This document shows positions 43,540 to 52,425 of a DNA stretch of 64,000 nt, in pieces (the first letter of the stretch is position 1; each line of letters begins with the position of its first letter). The stretch is from Mesorhizobium shangrilense (GTDB taxonomy: Bacteria; Pseudomonadota; Alphaproteobacteria; Rhizobiales; Rhizobiaceae), in NCBI RefSeq assembly GCF_040537815.1, contig NZ_JBEWSZ010000007.1, positions 62,001-126,000 on the forward strand. The letters are read 5' to 3'. The position numbers and the translations under genes were made by a program. Under the pieces are notes generated by a model, which saw only the letters and a program-made list of their open reading frames with translations, was not told where the DNA came from and made no database searches.

Positions 43540-44565
43540 TTAAGCGGCGCCGATACGGTCGAGCATGCCCTTTGGCCAATTCTTTGAAAAATCTGAATTG
43601 ACGAAGGCATCCAGCACATGTTTGCGGAAGGCGTCGACATCCGGGGTCGTCACCGTGTTGCCATGCGCCTCGAAGAAGGCCTTGCCGTCATTCTCCGTCG
43701 CGATCACGCCGTCGTCGTTTACCTTCTTGGCCGCATCCTCGGCGGCGAGGACCGCTTTCTTCTCGTCTTCGCTCAGCCCGTCCCAGAATGGTTTCGGCAT
43801 GGTGAAGAAGACATTCGCCACCTGATGACCGGTCAGCACGACCTGCTTCGACACCTCGTAGAACTTCGACGCCATGGCGTCCGGCAGCGGGTTTTCGAGC
43901 CCGTCGATCGTGCCTGTCTGCATTGCCAGATAGACTTCTTCGAAAGCCAGTGGCGTGGCGCTGGCGCCCAGCGCGTTGCCAAGGAACTGCCAGGCATCCG
44001 AGCCAGGCATGCGCAGCTTCACGCCCTTGAGATCCGTCGGCACCTTGACGGTGCGGGGCGTGCGCAGGATGACATGACGTGTGCCAAGGTATTGGCTTCT
44101 GACGATCTGCAGCTTCAGGTCGCTCGCCACCTTGTCCTTGAATTCCTTGCCGACCTCGCCGTCATAGACCGCGTCAAGGTGCTTGGCATCGCGGAACAGA
44201 TAACCGGTGGTGAAGATCGAGTATTCCGGGATCAACTCCGCGATATCGGACGGTGACGTCAGCGCAACTTCCAGATTGCCGCGCTGCATGGCCTCGATTT
44301 CCGACCCTTGGGCGAACAGCGTGCCATTGTAGTGCAGCTGCACATCGAAAGCGCCCGGCATCGACTTGTCGAGTTGCGCCTTGAAGGCCTGCAGTGCCTT
44401 CGATTGCCATTCGGTATCGGGACCCGGCGTCGACGCCCGGATGACCTTGCCCGCCGCAAGCGCAAGGCGCGAGACAAAGGGCGCCGCCAAGACGCCGAGG
44501 GCGCCGGCAACCACCGTGCGGCGGCCAACGGCTCGATTGAGAAATGAAGTCTCCTGTCTGCTCAT
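43540..44565 (-). CDS. dctP: TRAP transporter periplasmic receptor (DctP type)
   Basis: A 341-residue receptor. The signal sequence GRRTVVAGALGVLAAPFVS has an RR pair, so export by the Tat path is possible. The body shows SDAWQFLGNALGASATPLAF, the arginine-bearing substrate loop region, and EVYLAMQTGTIDGLENP, standard in DctP receptors. The ATG at 44565 has GGAGGGG upstream; the longer frame to 44778 is rejected. First gene of the TRAP/AldA operon and divergent from a DHDPS-like gene. Confidence 0.94.
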   Translation of the reverse strand: MSRQETSFLNRAVGRRTVVAGALGVLAAPFVSRLALAAGKVIRASTPGPDTEWQSKALQAFKAQLDKSMPGAFDVQLHYNGTLFAQGSEIEAMQRGNLEVALTSPSDIAELIPEYSIFTTGYLFRDAKHLDAVYDGEVGKEFKDKVASDLKLQIVRSQYLGTRHVILRTPRTVKVPTDLKGVKLRMPGSDAWQFLGNALGASATPLAFEEVYLAMQTGTIDGLENPLPDAMASKFYEVSKQVVLTGHQVANVFFTMPKPFWDGLSEDEKKAVLAAEDAAKKVNDDGVIATENDGKAFFEAHGNTVTTPDVDAFRKHVLDAFVNSDFSKNWPKGMLDRIGAA

Positions 44566-44674
44566 GTTCTTCCCCTCCTGCGTCGCTGTTTGGTGCGCCT
44601 TAGATGGCGCGCGACCTGACAAGCAGATGTTTTCACTCTCGCCACAAATCGTCAAGCTGAATGTTGACAATAGG

Positions 44675-44699
44675 CAATCAATCATCATTTGTTTGATCG
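44675..44699. promoter_or_regulatory. Shared GntR-type operator at the TRAP promoter
   Basis: CAATCAA (44675-44681) and TTGATCG (44693-44699) with an 11-bp spacer repeat the architecture of the site at 38192-38217. It lies in the 175-bp gap between the divergent dctP and aldolase genes. The match suggests that the GntR protein encoded 6 kb away controls both operons. Confidence 0.6.
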
Positions 44700-44740
44700 A
44701 CGGAGCTCGCCAGCTCCCGCGAACGCGAGTGAATGCTTTG

Positions 44741-45727
44741 ATGAAAACCCTTGCTCTGCCGAGGACCGATTGCCTCATGGTGGCGGCGGCAACGCCATTG
44801 ACGGCCGACCTTCACCCCGATGTCGGGATGCTCGTGCGGCATATCGGCATGTTGTTCGAGGCTGGCTGCGACGGCATCGCATTGTTCGGCACTACCGGCG
44901 AAGGCACAGAGTTCTCAGCCGAGGACCGGATGGGAGGGCTCGACGGCATCATTGGCTCGGGCATCGCGCCGGAGCGGCTTATCGTGTCGGTCGGCGCGCT
45001 GTCGATCCCCGACATTGTTAGGTTGGCGCATCATGCGCTCAACTATGCTGTTGACAGCCTGCTGCTGATGCCGCCCTGCGTCTATCGCGGTGGCATCACC
45101 GAGGACGGCACCTTTCGGTTCTACGCCACCGTGATCGACCACATCGCGCGGGCCGACCTGAAACTATGCCTCTATCATTTCCCCGATATTTGCGGCGTGC
45201 CGCTGACGCCGCGCATCATCCGCAGGCTGGACGAGGCCTATCCGGGCATCATTACCGGCGTGAAGGACAGCGGCGGCGATCTTGATTATACCGAGGCCCT
45301 GATCCGCCGCTTCTCGCACCTGTCGATCTATACCGGTTCGGAAATCCATCTGCCGCAGGCGCTGGCGGCGGGCGCACGCGGCACCATATGTGGCCTTGGC
45401 AACGCGATGCCACGCCTGATGCGCGCCATGTTGGACGCGCCGACCGCTTTTGATCGCCGCAAGCTGGTGCCGTTGCTCCTAAGTGGCGACGCCATTCTTT
45501 CGAGACAGCCTTTCCCGGCGTCGGTGAAGGCCGTGCTCGCGTCGGCAAGTGGCGATGCGGGTTGGAACCGAGTCCTCCCGCCAATGTCGGAAATTGCAAT
45601 GCCCGACAGAAATTGGCTACTGCAGGATTTCTTCCGCTGGGAGCGAAACCTGCCGCACGAATGGCAGACTTTTCAAGCTAGCGTTCCAGAGGTAGAGTCG
45701 CAGGCAATCAAAATCCGGCGGGCCTAG
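44741..45727 (+). CDS. Dihydrodipicolinate synthase-family aldolase, second copy
   Basis: A 328-residue DHDPS/NAL-family enzyme with GTTGEG at 50-55, catalytic Tyr145 in LYHFPD and Schiff-base Lys175 in GVKDSGGD. It is only distantly like the copy at 31725, so it is not a tandem duplicate. The longer frame from 44366 overlaps dctP antisense and is rejected. It is divergent from the TRAP genes and shares their control region. Probable role is cleavage of a 2-keto-3-deoxy acid to pyruvate and an aldehyde for the AldA-like enzyme. Confidence 0.93.
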   Translation: MKTLALPRTDCLMVAAATPLTADLHPDVGMLVRHIGMLFEAGCDGIALFGTTGEGTEFSAEDRMGGLDGIIGSGIAPERLIVSVGALSIPDIVRLAHHALNYAVDSLLLMPPCVYRGGITEDGTFRFYATVIDHIARADLKLCLYHFPDICGVPLTPRIIRRLDEAYPGIITGVKDSGGDLDYTEALIRRFSHLSIYTGSEIHLPQALAAGARGTICGLGNAMPRLMRAMLDAPTAFDRRKLVPLLLSGDAILSRQPFPASVKAVLASASGDAGWNRVLPPMSEIAMPDRNWLLQDFFRWERNLPHEWQTFQASVPEVESQAIKIRRA

Positions 45728-45950
45728 TTGGGTGGTGTATAGCGCAAGATTTCACCGGTAAGAGGGACTTGCCGAGGGCAGCCAGTCTGCTGTGGCCAAA
45801 CTCCGATACTACAATCTGGTGCATCGAAGTTCGCTTAGGGCATTTCTGATATTCAATCGCGACCCCAAACGAGGTCGACCGTAATGTCCGCTTGTGGCGA
45901 TGGCCGAGCTAAGTTCAATGGCCAAAATGCGGCGCAGAACGGTCGGCCTC
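45728..45950. other. Gene-free stretch
   Basis: No coding frame of note. The segment includes CGACCGTAATGTCCGCTTG (45877-45895), a type of sequence often seen near rhizobial IS scars, and it leads directly into the truncated IS481-type gene. Confidence 0.35.
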
Positions 45951-46469
45951 CTAAGTGTTTAGGCCCGGCATTTGATGGATGGGGTCGAGCCTGAAACGTT
46001 CGGGCTCTTTTGTCCAGCTCCTGCAGATGAACTCGTAGGGTGTAAGGCCTTTGAGGGTCTTGAGCCTGCGCGCGAAATTGTAGGCTGAGACGAAGTCTGC
46101 AAGGTGCTGACGCAGTTGATCGTGATCGTCATAGTGGAAGCGCTTGACGGTCGCTTCCTTGATGGTTCGGTTCATCCGCTCGACCTGACCATTCGTCCAG
46201 GGATGCTTGATCTTTGTGAGCCTGTGCTCGATGCCATGTTCGTCGCAGACGCGATCGAAGATGTGCTCGAAGGCGTAGCGGTGGCGTTCCTGGCTCGTGA
46301 ACTGGATGCCGTTGTCGGTCAAAATGGTATGGATTGCATAGGGCACGGCCGCGATCAGGTCACGAAGGAACTGGGCCACCGCCATCTTGCCCGCCGTCTC
46401 GTGCAATTGCGCATAGGCGAACTTGGACGTCCGATCGATGGCAACGAAGAGACGCAGCTTGGTAGCCAA
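45951..46469 (-). pseudogene. IS481-family transposase, 5'-truncated
   Basis: The frame holds 172 residues of the rve integrase-core part: KLRLFVAIDRTSKFAYAQLH, HTILTDNGIQFTSQ, then WTNGQVERMNRTIKEATVKR and FNFARR-like YNFARRLKTLKGLTPYEF, ending with the family's HQMPGLNT. A full IS481 transposase has about 310 residues; the N-terminal HTH and first DDE Asp are missing. Upstream DNA does not continue it. Inactive remnant. Confidence 0.88.
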
Positions 46470-46668
46470 GGGCGGTCGCCGATCAAGAACTCCATCAACG
46501 CAATAGCGCCCCGTGTCTGACTCGAACTACCTCACTCTTTAAGACGTCATCGCTCACTACTGCGGACAGCTGAGCGAAGAGACGCTTCGCAACTAGCGTT
46601 GCATGTGGATCTTCAGCTCAGCGTCGTAACACTGGGCGAGCGCGCCACTTGGCGTCTTCGTACTGGGC

Positions 46669-47128
46669 TCATATGCTCAATAAAAAGGCCGGTCTCGATT
46701 TCCGCCAGCCAGCTTTGCGGGCGGCCGCTTCAGAGCAAAACCACCGCTCCCCCTTCCAAAGGCTTATACGTGTCTGCCAGTAATATTCCTGTCCGGGGAA
46801 CATGGTAGATGCGCTCGCCTGTGTTGTAGCTGATATTGCCCTTGATGTTGCAGCCTACGAGAGGTGGGCCGATTTCAAGGGTCAGCAAGCCGGCCAGGAA
46901 TGCGCCGCCCGCAAAGATGGACACCCACCACGACGGGTTGCCAGAACGACGACGGCGTTTGCCGGCGGTACCCTTGCGCCACTGTCCAGAGCGATTGTCG
47001 TAGGGGTGCTTGTCCACGCCCCTCTTCCCCCAGGGCAGAATGCGACCTCTTGCCGTTTGGAGTCCAGATGCGGCTAGTTCACCGGCCCTGTGGAGCGCCA
47101 ATGCTTGAATGTGGCACCGTGCTTTCAT
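46669..47128 (-). pseudogene. Membrane-anchored protein with GNISYNTGERIYHVPGQ motif, single frameshift
   Basis: The first frame carries a basic N-terminus, a membrane segment (WWVSIFAGGAFLAGLLTL) and GCNIKGNISYNTGERIYHVP; the next frame then continues exactly as GQEYYWQTRISLWKGERWFC and SEAAARKAGWRKS to a stop at 46669. The joined sequence is the C-terminal motif of a rhizobial family often annotated as ExoI/thermonuclease-like or succinoglycan-related. The break is one extra C in a CCCC run near 46794-46797 (GGGG on the plus strand). It is either a real one-base frameshift or a sequencing error. The start is uncertain; the first 30 codons may be artificial. Confidence 0.65.
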
Positions 47129-47178
47129 CCCCTACCGCCCTGAATTCCTGTATGCTTGGCGCAAAGGAACGACCAAAA

Positions 47179-47364
47179 ATGGCCTTCACTGTCATCTGGT
47201 ACGGAAGACAGGGCATCGTCGACAAGGAGACGTTCGACGCCGAGAAGACTGCGAAAGACCATGCAATCTCGATGTTCCAGACCCGAAAAGGTGACGATGG
47301 AATCGTCGCCGTTGAAGTTCGTAACGACAACGGCGCTGTGGTCTTTAGCCATGCGGAGAACTAG
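47179..47364 (+). CDS. Hypothetical small protein
   Basis: A 61-residue protein with AAGGA ahead of the ATG at 47179. The body alternates strands and a helix (FTVIWYGRQGIVDKETFDAE, DGIVAVEVRNDNGAVVFSHA). No known domain. The longer frame from 46864 reads through non-coding DNA and is rejected. Similar short proteins appear in rhizobial genomes, from memory only. Confidence 0.6.
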   Translation: MAFTVIWYGRQGIVDKETFDAEKTAKDHAISMFQTRKGDDGIVAVEVRNDNGAVVFSHAEN

Positions 47365-47707
47365 CGATGGCCATCCGGTCTCGCGCAGTCGCTACCCAAC
47401 CGTAGGGGCGGCTTCACCGGCCCCGTAGAGCCCTACAAGATCCAAAGGGCGGTCTGGGGACTTCCTTCACCGTTTGCAGAAGCACCTGATTCAGAGCCAC
47501 CAGTGCACGGTGGCGATCTGAACTGGACGAAATTCTCGGCTACTCTGTTAGCTTGATTTGCCTGCCGGCTGAATGTCGACTTTGACCCAAGCGGACATCG
47601 GCACTCATGCCACGACCACCCTACGCGGTAGCGACGCACCACCTCCACGATGCGGCATTGGGGCGGAGAGCCAGCGGTCGGCCTCAATATGTGCTTAGGC
47701 TCGTCGA
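47365..47707. other. Gene-free stretch
   Basis: No convincing frame, repeat or RNA gene. The region lies between two small hypothetical genes and may be decayed IS flank. Confidence 0.35.
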
Positions 47708-47899
47708 TCACGACTCACCGATGTCGACGACGGTCGCTAGGTCGCAGATCATCTGAGAGTGGAACATCACGGGCCGGCCGTCCCGCGGATCAATTCCGAA
47801 GGAATGCGTCATGACGGGCTCGAAGGCGCCGAGCGCATCCTGCTCCGCGTTGAGGTTGTCCCAGTCCTCGTAGCGGTGCTCCGCGCCTGCCTTGTCCAT
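47708..47899 (-). CDS. Hypothetical small acidic protein
   Basis: A 63-residue protein with a strong GGGGGAG site 5 nt before the ATG at 47899 (a frame from 47911 is also open). Sequence is acidic and ordered (DWDNLNAEQDALGAFEPVMT, SFGIDPRDGRPVMFHSQ). No family recognised. Confidence 0.5.
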   Translation of the reverse strand: MDKAGAEHRYEDWDNLNAEQDALGAFEPVMTHSFGIDPRDGRPVMFHSQMICDLATVVDIGES

Positions 47900-48061
47900 C
47901 TGCTCCCCCATCCGCCGGCTATCGCAAAAATGACAGCAAGGGCGGCAACGGCCCGGCTACCACAGTCGAATACGCGCCCGGGAGCGGTCGACCCGAACTA
48001 TGCGCAAGACAGGCATATCTTTCGCAGCTAATGTTCCAGCGCTGCAGGGAGACAACGGCCG

Positions 48062-48964
48062 ATGAAGAGCCAAGAAATTCTGGCCAACACCACCCGTCTC
48101 GGCCCAGTTCATCTGCGCGTCGTCGACATTCCAGCCGCCTTACCGGTCTGGCGTGACGTGGTCGGCCTCTCGACCCTGACCAGGGACGGCGGGATCGCCG
48201 AATTCGGCGTCGACGGCAAGACCCTTATTGTGCTGCACGCCGGGGCAGCAACCGTCCTGCCGTCAAAGTCTCGCGATCTTTTTCATGTCGCCATCCATGT
48301 CACGACACGCAAGGAATTGGCCCGAGTCGCCGCCCGGCTGCGGGCCTCCGGCCTGAGGCACAGCGCCCAGGATCACCTGATCTCGGAATCCCTTTACGTT
48401 TCCGACCCTTCCGGCAACGGGATCGAGATCTGCTTCGACACGCCCGGGCGCTTCGCTTCTAGGGAAGAGATGGCTGGCGGCGGTGTTTCGCTTGTCGCCA
48501 AGGACGGCACAAGGCATTCCGGGCTCGAACCTCTGGATATCGATCGATTGCTGCGGCAGCTCGACCCGGCGGACCGTGTCAAAGTTCCGCTGGCGGCGGA
48601 TACCTTCATCGGTCACATTCATATGCGCGCGCGGTCGCCCGAAACGCTGATGGCGTTCTACCTCAGCGTGCTTGGCTTCAGGCCACATATCCAGTCTGCA
48701 ACGTTTGGCCTGTTCGACTGCGGCACCGAGGAACGCCCACACATGGTGGCGTTCAACATCTGGGCTCGCGACGAGCTGAAGGAGCCACCGCTCGGCGCGG
48801 CAGGTCTGGAGCATTTTACCGTCGTGCTTCCCACCCGGGAAGACCTCGCGGCCGTCGCGCGACGTCTCGGCGATGCGCACGTGCCCTCGCTACAAACGGA
48901 CGGGGCGCTGGACCTCTCCGACCCTGAGGGAAACCGCCTGCGGATGGTGCTCGCAAGCGACTGA
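48062..48964 (+). CDS. CatE-like extradiol dioxygenase/glyoxalase-fold protein (two VOC domains)
   Basis: A 300-residue protein with two vicinal-oxygen-chelate modules, the size of Bacillus CatE-type catechol 2,3-dioxygenases. In the N-terminal module His17, His75 or His79, and Glu122 (GNGIEI) fit a metal triad. In the C-terminal module His185 or His187 and His251 are present but the glutamate place is Arg294 (GNRLRM). In the usual enzymes the active metal sits in one module, so the active site may be in the first module here. It stands alone, 35 bp before a sulfotransferase-like gene. Confidence 0.85.
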   Translation: MKSQEILANTTRLGPVHLRVVDIPAALPVWRDVVGLSTLTRDGGIAEFGVDGKTLIVLHAGAATVLPSKSRDLFHVAIHVTTRKELARVAARLRASGLRHSAQDHLISESLYVSDPSGNGIEICFDTPGRFASREEMAGGGVSLVAKDGTRHSGLEPLDIDRLLRQLDPADRVKVPLAADTFIGHIHMRARSPETLMAFYLSVLGFRPHIQSATFGLFDCGTEERPHMVAFNIWARDELKEPPLGAAGLEHFTVVLPTREDLAAVARRLGDAHVPSLQTDGALDLSDPEGNRLRMVLASD

Positions 48965-48998
48965 TCTGACGGCTGTAGGCCTGAACCCGGGGGGGACA

Positions 48999-49601
48999 AT
49001 GGCGATAAGGGTAATCGGAACGGGCTTTGGCCGGACAGGAACGGATTCGATGCGCGAGGCGCTGACGATCCTCGGCTTCGGCCCCTGTCACCACATGTTC
49101 GAAGTCATGGCCAATGAAGACCAGAAGCGGCTTTGGCGTGCGCTGGCGAAGGGCACGGCACCAGACTGGAACCAGCTGTTTGCGGGCTACGCGTCCTGCA
49201 TCGACTGGCCCTCGGCGCACTATTGGCGTGACCTGATTGAGTTCTACCCGGACGCCCGGGTCATCCTGACATGCCGATCGCCGGAAAGCTGGTGGAAAAG
49301 CTTCGAGAAAACGATCCTGGCAGGCATCAGCCAGAGCACGGATCAGGAGTCGCTGGGTCTTGCCTTGATCTCCAGGCAGGTCTTCGGCGGCCGGCCGCAC
49401 GATCGCGCCAATGCCATAGCCGTCTACGAAGCCAATGTAAGGGCGGTCATTGCGACAGTGCCGCCGGGTCGGCTGCTGGTCCACAATCTGGGAGATGGGT
49501 GGAAGCCGATCTGCCTGCATCTCGGTGTGCCGGTGCCGGACCAGTCCTATCCCAATCGCAACAACACCAAGGACTTTCAGTCGGCTCTTGCACAGAACTA
49601 G
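48999..49601 (+). CDS. Sulfotransferase-family protein
   Basis: A 200-residue protein with the 5'-PAPS phosphate loop IGTGFGRTGTDSMREAL near the N-terminus and VILTCRSPESWWKSFEKT, the 3'-phosphate region of the family. Rhizobial relatives are short sulfotransferase-type proteins of unknown acceptor. It has a GGGGGG-rich region 5 nt before the ATG at 48999 and follows the CatE-like gene by 34 bp, so the two may be co-transcribed. No Nod-factor sulfation genes are nearby. Confidence 0.85.
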   Translation: MAIRVIGTGFGRTGTDSMREALTILGFGPCHHMFEVMANEDQKRLWRALAKGTAPDWNQLFAGYASCIDWPSAHYWRDLIEFYPDARVILTCRSPESWWKSFEKTILAGISQSTDQESLGLALISRQVFGGRPHDRANAIAVYEANVRAVIATVPPGRLLVHNLGDGWKPICLHLGVPVPDQSYPNRNNTKDFQSALAQN

Positions 49602-49865
49602 TCAGACCGTCTGCAAGGGGTGGAAGCAGACCTTCGGATCAAAGGACCGGTGACCGTGATGCGCCCACAAGGAGACGTTCGCTGCTGTCGGGTTGTGCAA
49701 GCATCGTAAATTGCACCGTTACTAGGGCAGCCCGGCGGCGCGGAGGGCCTCGCCGAGAGAGACCGCGAGCGCCGGCGCGCAATTCACGCCTGAAAATTGC
49801 CTCGCTCTCGGCCCGCCCGTGTCGATGAATTTGCGACCTCAATCTGAGTGACCTATGCTCAAGCA
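49602..49865. other. Gene-free stretch
   Basis: No good coding frame. Contains GCCCGGCGGCGCGGAGGGCC (49731 onward), which is G/C-rich but forms no clear terminator with a T-run. Confidence 0.35.
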
Positions 49866-50363
49866 ATGCAACATCTCAGTTCGTTGACCGCCAGGCCCCC
49901 GCATGGATATTCCGACAAAGAACTCGATGCCTTTGTCAAGTTGGTTGTTTCGGAGGGCGAAGTTTCCCACTATGGGCTGCTTGAACGCATCAAGGGTGCG
50001 CGGGGCCTAGTCATGCTCTATGACGGTAAGAAGCTGGTCGGAACTGCCGCGATTAAAAATCCAGAGCCGGACTATCGAACCGCCGTCTTTGCCAAATCGA
50101 AATCAAATGCGGACGCCGCCGCCTACCCAGTCGAACTAGTGTATGTGGTCGTCGCAGAAAGCCATCGCCGTCATAAATTGGGCTGGCGTCTCGTCGACGC
50201 GGCGCTGTCATTCGCAAGCGGATCAGCCGTGTTCGCTACAACGCACAGCAATAATGCCGCCATGCGGCGAATCTTGCCGGCTCGCGGTTTCACGGCCAAT
50301 GGGTCTCCCTACCCGTCCACCGAACATCCCGGTCAGGAAATTCATCTGTTCCTTCGTGGGTAA
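49866..50363 (+). CDS. GNAT-family N-acetyltransferase
   Basis: About 165 residues. The acetyl-CoA motif A region is VELVYVVVAESHRRHKLGWR, close to the usual R/Q-x-x-G-x-G/A although the final glycine pair is altered. HSNNAAMRRILPARGF is the alpha4/beta6 part common in GNATs. A GTG at 49848 would add six residues. No linked genes reveal the substrate. Confidence 0.8.
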   Translation: MQHLSSLTARPPHGYSDKELDAFVKLVVSEGEVSHYGLLERIKGARGLVMLYDGKKLVGTAAIKNPEPDYRTAVFAKSKSNADAAAYPVELVYVVVAESHRRHKLGWRLVDAALSFASGSAVFATTHSNNAAMRRILPARGFTANGSPYPSTEHPGQEIHLFLRG

Positions 50364-50564
50364 GCGCCCTGAGGACCGAACCTGGCCCTATAGCCCGAGC
50401 ACGCGGTCTTGTTCGACTTGCGGCAGAAAGCTTAGGATCCCTCGAGGAACGACTGCAGCGCCAACCGCGCCGATCCGCCGGTAACGTGCAGAGCCTACGA
50501 GGCGCAGCATGGCTAACCCCTCGCCCCTCATGCAACTGTCGTGGCTGACTGATAGGGTGAGCAC
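50364..50564. other. Short gene-free stretch
   Basis: About 200 bp with nothing beyond short frames between the GNAT and VOC genes. Confidence 0.3.
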
Positions 50565-50948
50565 ATGGTCAAATTTCAGCCCGATGGCTGGCGCACCGTC
50601 ACACCAAGAATCGTCACCGACGACGTCAGGGGCTTGGTCGAATTTCTCAAAACCGTATTCGACGCGACCGGCGAGTATCGGACTGGGGCGCCGGCAGAGA
50701 TGAAGATTGGCGACTCTATCGTGATGGTCAGCGGCGATGGCGAACGCGAAGCAATGCCGGCTTTCCTCTATGTGTATGTAGAAGACACTGACGAAACGTA
50801 CCGGCGTGCAATCGGTGCGGGCGGAGAGTCGATTGAGGAACCTAAGGACACGCCTTATGGCGACCGCCGAGCGATGATGCAGGATGCGTGGGGGAATAGA
50901 TGGCAGATCGGGACACATCGGGAAGACTTGTCAGTCAACGAAATTTGA
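50565..50948 (+). CDS. PhnB-like VOC-superfamily protein
   Basis: A 127-residue single-module glyoxalase-fold protein. It begins with TPRIVTDDVRGLVEFLKTVF, typical of PhnB-type proteins, and ends with MMQDAWGNRWQIGTH, where the metal Glu of true glyoxalases is Gln. PhnB-like proteins usually lack a proven reaction. Its neighbours give no clue. Confidence 0.86.
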   Translation: MVKFQPDGWRTVTPRIVTDDVRGLVEFLKTVFDATGEYRTGAPAEMKIGDSIVMVSGDGEREAMPAFLYVYVEDTDETYRRAIGAGGESIEEPKDTPYGDRRAMMQDAWGNRWQIGTHREDLSVNEI

Positions 50949-51044
50949 GAATGCATGCGCGGAAGCTGACTTGTTCCGGTTGGGATGAGTCCTGTCCAAC
51001 CGCTCCGCCCTAGCGTGTTAACGCTAATCAGAGGCACGGACACA

Positions 51045-51215
51045 TCAATCTTCTTTAGCGGACTTTTTCAAACCGGCCAGCATCATCGTCCAATTTTTCT
51101 TGAGTTCGGCCTTGGTCTTTTCGTCAACCTTGGCAGCAGGACCCATGTCGATCAGCCCCCACGTCACCCTTGTCTTGTTCTCGTCCGAGTCGAGCGCAGC
51201 GGAAATCGATCTAGC
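51045..51215 (-). pseudogene. SRPBCC/AHSA1-family C-terminal fragment
   Basis: The frame's last 50 residues (DENKTRVTWGLIDMGPAAKV, then LKKNWTMMLAGLKKSAKED) are the C-terminal helix and preceding strand of a polyketide-cyclase/SRPBCC fold. The rest (about 100 residues) is missing: upstream codons read into the 3' end of the formate dehydrogenase gene and are unrelated. A truncation product from a past rearrangement. Confidence 0.7.
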
Positions 51216-52425
51216 TCGGATCACTCCTGGCCTTGAAGCGTGCTGCCTCTTCCGAACCGCGGGTGGCGTCTCCCACGCTGTAGGAATGCGCACCGGCGCC
51301 GGCGAGCTTGCCGCCATCGACGATCAGATATTCCTCACGGATCGGCCGGCCTTCGAACCAGCATTCGAGAATTTCGCGGGTGCCTGCGGCGTAGCGCGCC
51401 TGGGCGGAGAGCGACGATCCTGAAATGTGCGGCGTCATGCCGTGATGCGGCATCGATCGCCACGGATGATCCTTGGGAGCCGGTTGCGGGAACCAGACGT
51501 CGCCGGCATAGCCAGCGAGTTGGCCACTCTCCAGCGCGCGGGCGATGGCGTCACGATTGCAGATCTTGCCGCGCGCCGTGTTCACCAGATAGGCGCCGCG
51601 TTTCATCCTGGCGATCATCGTCTCGTCGAAGAGGTTCTCCGTCTCCGGATGCAGAGGTGCATTGATCGTGACCACGTCGCAGACGCCGACCATGGATGCG
51701 GGATCCTGGTGGAAGGTGGCGCCAAGTTCTTTCTCGACCGCCTCAGCCAGTCGGTGGCGATCGGTGTAGTGCAACTTGACGTCGAACGGCTTTAGCCGGC
51801 GCAATACCGCGCTGCCGATCCGGCCGGCGCCGACGGTTCCGATCTGCATGCCCTCGATATCGTAGGAGCGTGCGACGCAGTCGGCGATATTCCAGCCGCC
51901 TTTCACGACCCACTGGTAGGACGGGATGTAGTTGCGCACGAGCCCCAGGATCATCATGACCACATGCTCGGACACGCTGATCGAATTGCAATAAGTCACC
52001 TCGGCGACCGTGATGCCGCGGTCCATGGCGGCCTGAAGATCGACATGATCGGATCCGATGCCGGCGGTGATCGCAAGCTTCAGTCTGCTTGCCTTGGCTA
52101 TTCGTTCTTCGGTCAGATATGCCGGCCAGAACGGCTGCGAGATCACGATTTCGGCGTCGACGAGTTCGCGTTCAAAAATGCTGTCGGGACCGTCTTTGTC
52201 CGAGGTCACTACCAGGCTGTGGCCCGCGCCTTCGAGAAATTTCCTCAGACCGAGTTCGCCCGACACGCTACCGAGCAAGACCCCTGGTTCAAAGTTAATG
52301 GTCTTCGGCGTGGGAAGTGTCTGGCCGCCGGGATAGCGGTCGAGCTTCGGCAAGCCGTCCCGCGCATATTTTGTCGGATAACCGTCGACCGGATCGTCAT
52401 AGAGGACGCAAACGACCTTTGCCAT
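51211..52425 (-). CDS. fdh: NAD-dependent formate dehydrogenase
   Basis: A 404-residue D-2-hydroxyacid-dehydrogenase-family enzyme that oxidises formate to CO2 and makes NADH. All key residues of Pseudomonas sp. 101 FDH are present, shifted by one: Asn147, Arg285, Gln314 (WFPQPAPKDHPW), His333 and Ser335 (TPHISGS), plus Asp222 for NAD preference and GAGRIG (199-204). It begins at the ATG 52425, as the family does; the frame to 52488 is too long. It stands alone, so it is likely a one-carbon or formaldehyde detoxification/energy gene acquired with the island. Confidence 0.95.
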   Translation of the reverse strand: MAKVVCVLYDDPVDGYPTKYARDGLPKLDRYPGGQTLPTPKTINFEPGVLLGSVSGELGLRKFLEGAGHSLVVTSDKDGPDSIFERELVDAEIVISQPFWPAYLTEERIAKASRLKLAITAGIGSDHVDLQAAMDRGITVAEVTYCNSISVSEHVVMMILGLVRNYIPSYQWVVKGGWNIADCVARSYDIEGMQIGTVGAGRIGSAVLRRLKPFDVKLHYTDRHRLAEAVEKELGATFHQDPASMVGVCDVVTINAPLHPETENLFDETMIARMKRGAYLVNTARGKICNRDAIARALESGQLAGYAGDVWFPQPAPKDHPWRSMPHHGMTPHISGSSLSAQARYAAGTREILECWFEGRPIREEYLIVDGGKLAGAGAHSYSVGDATRGSEEAARFKARSDPS

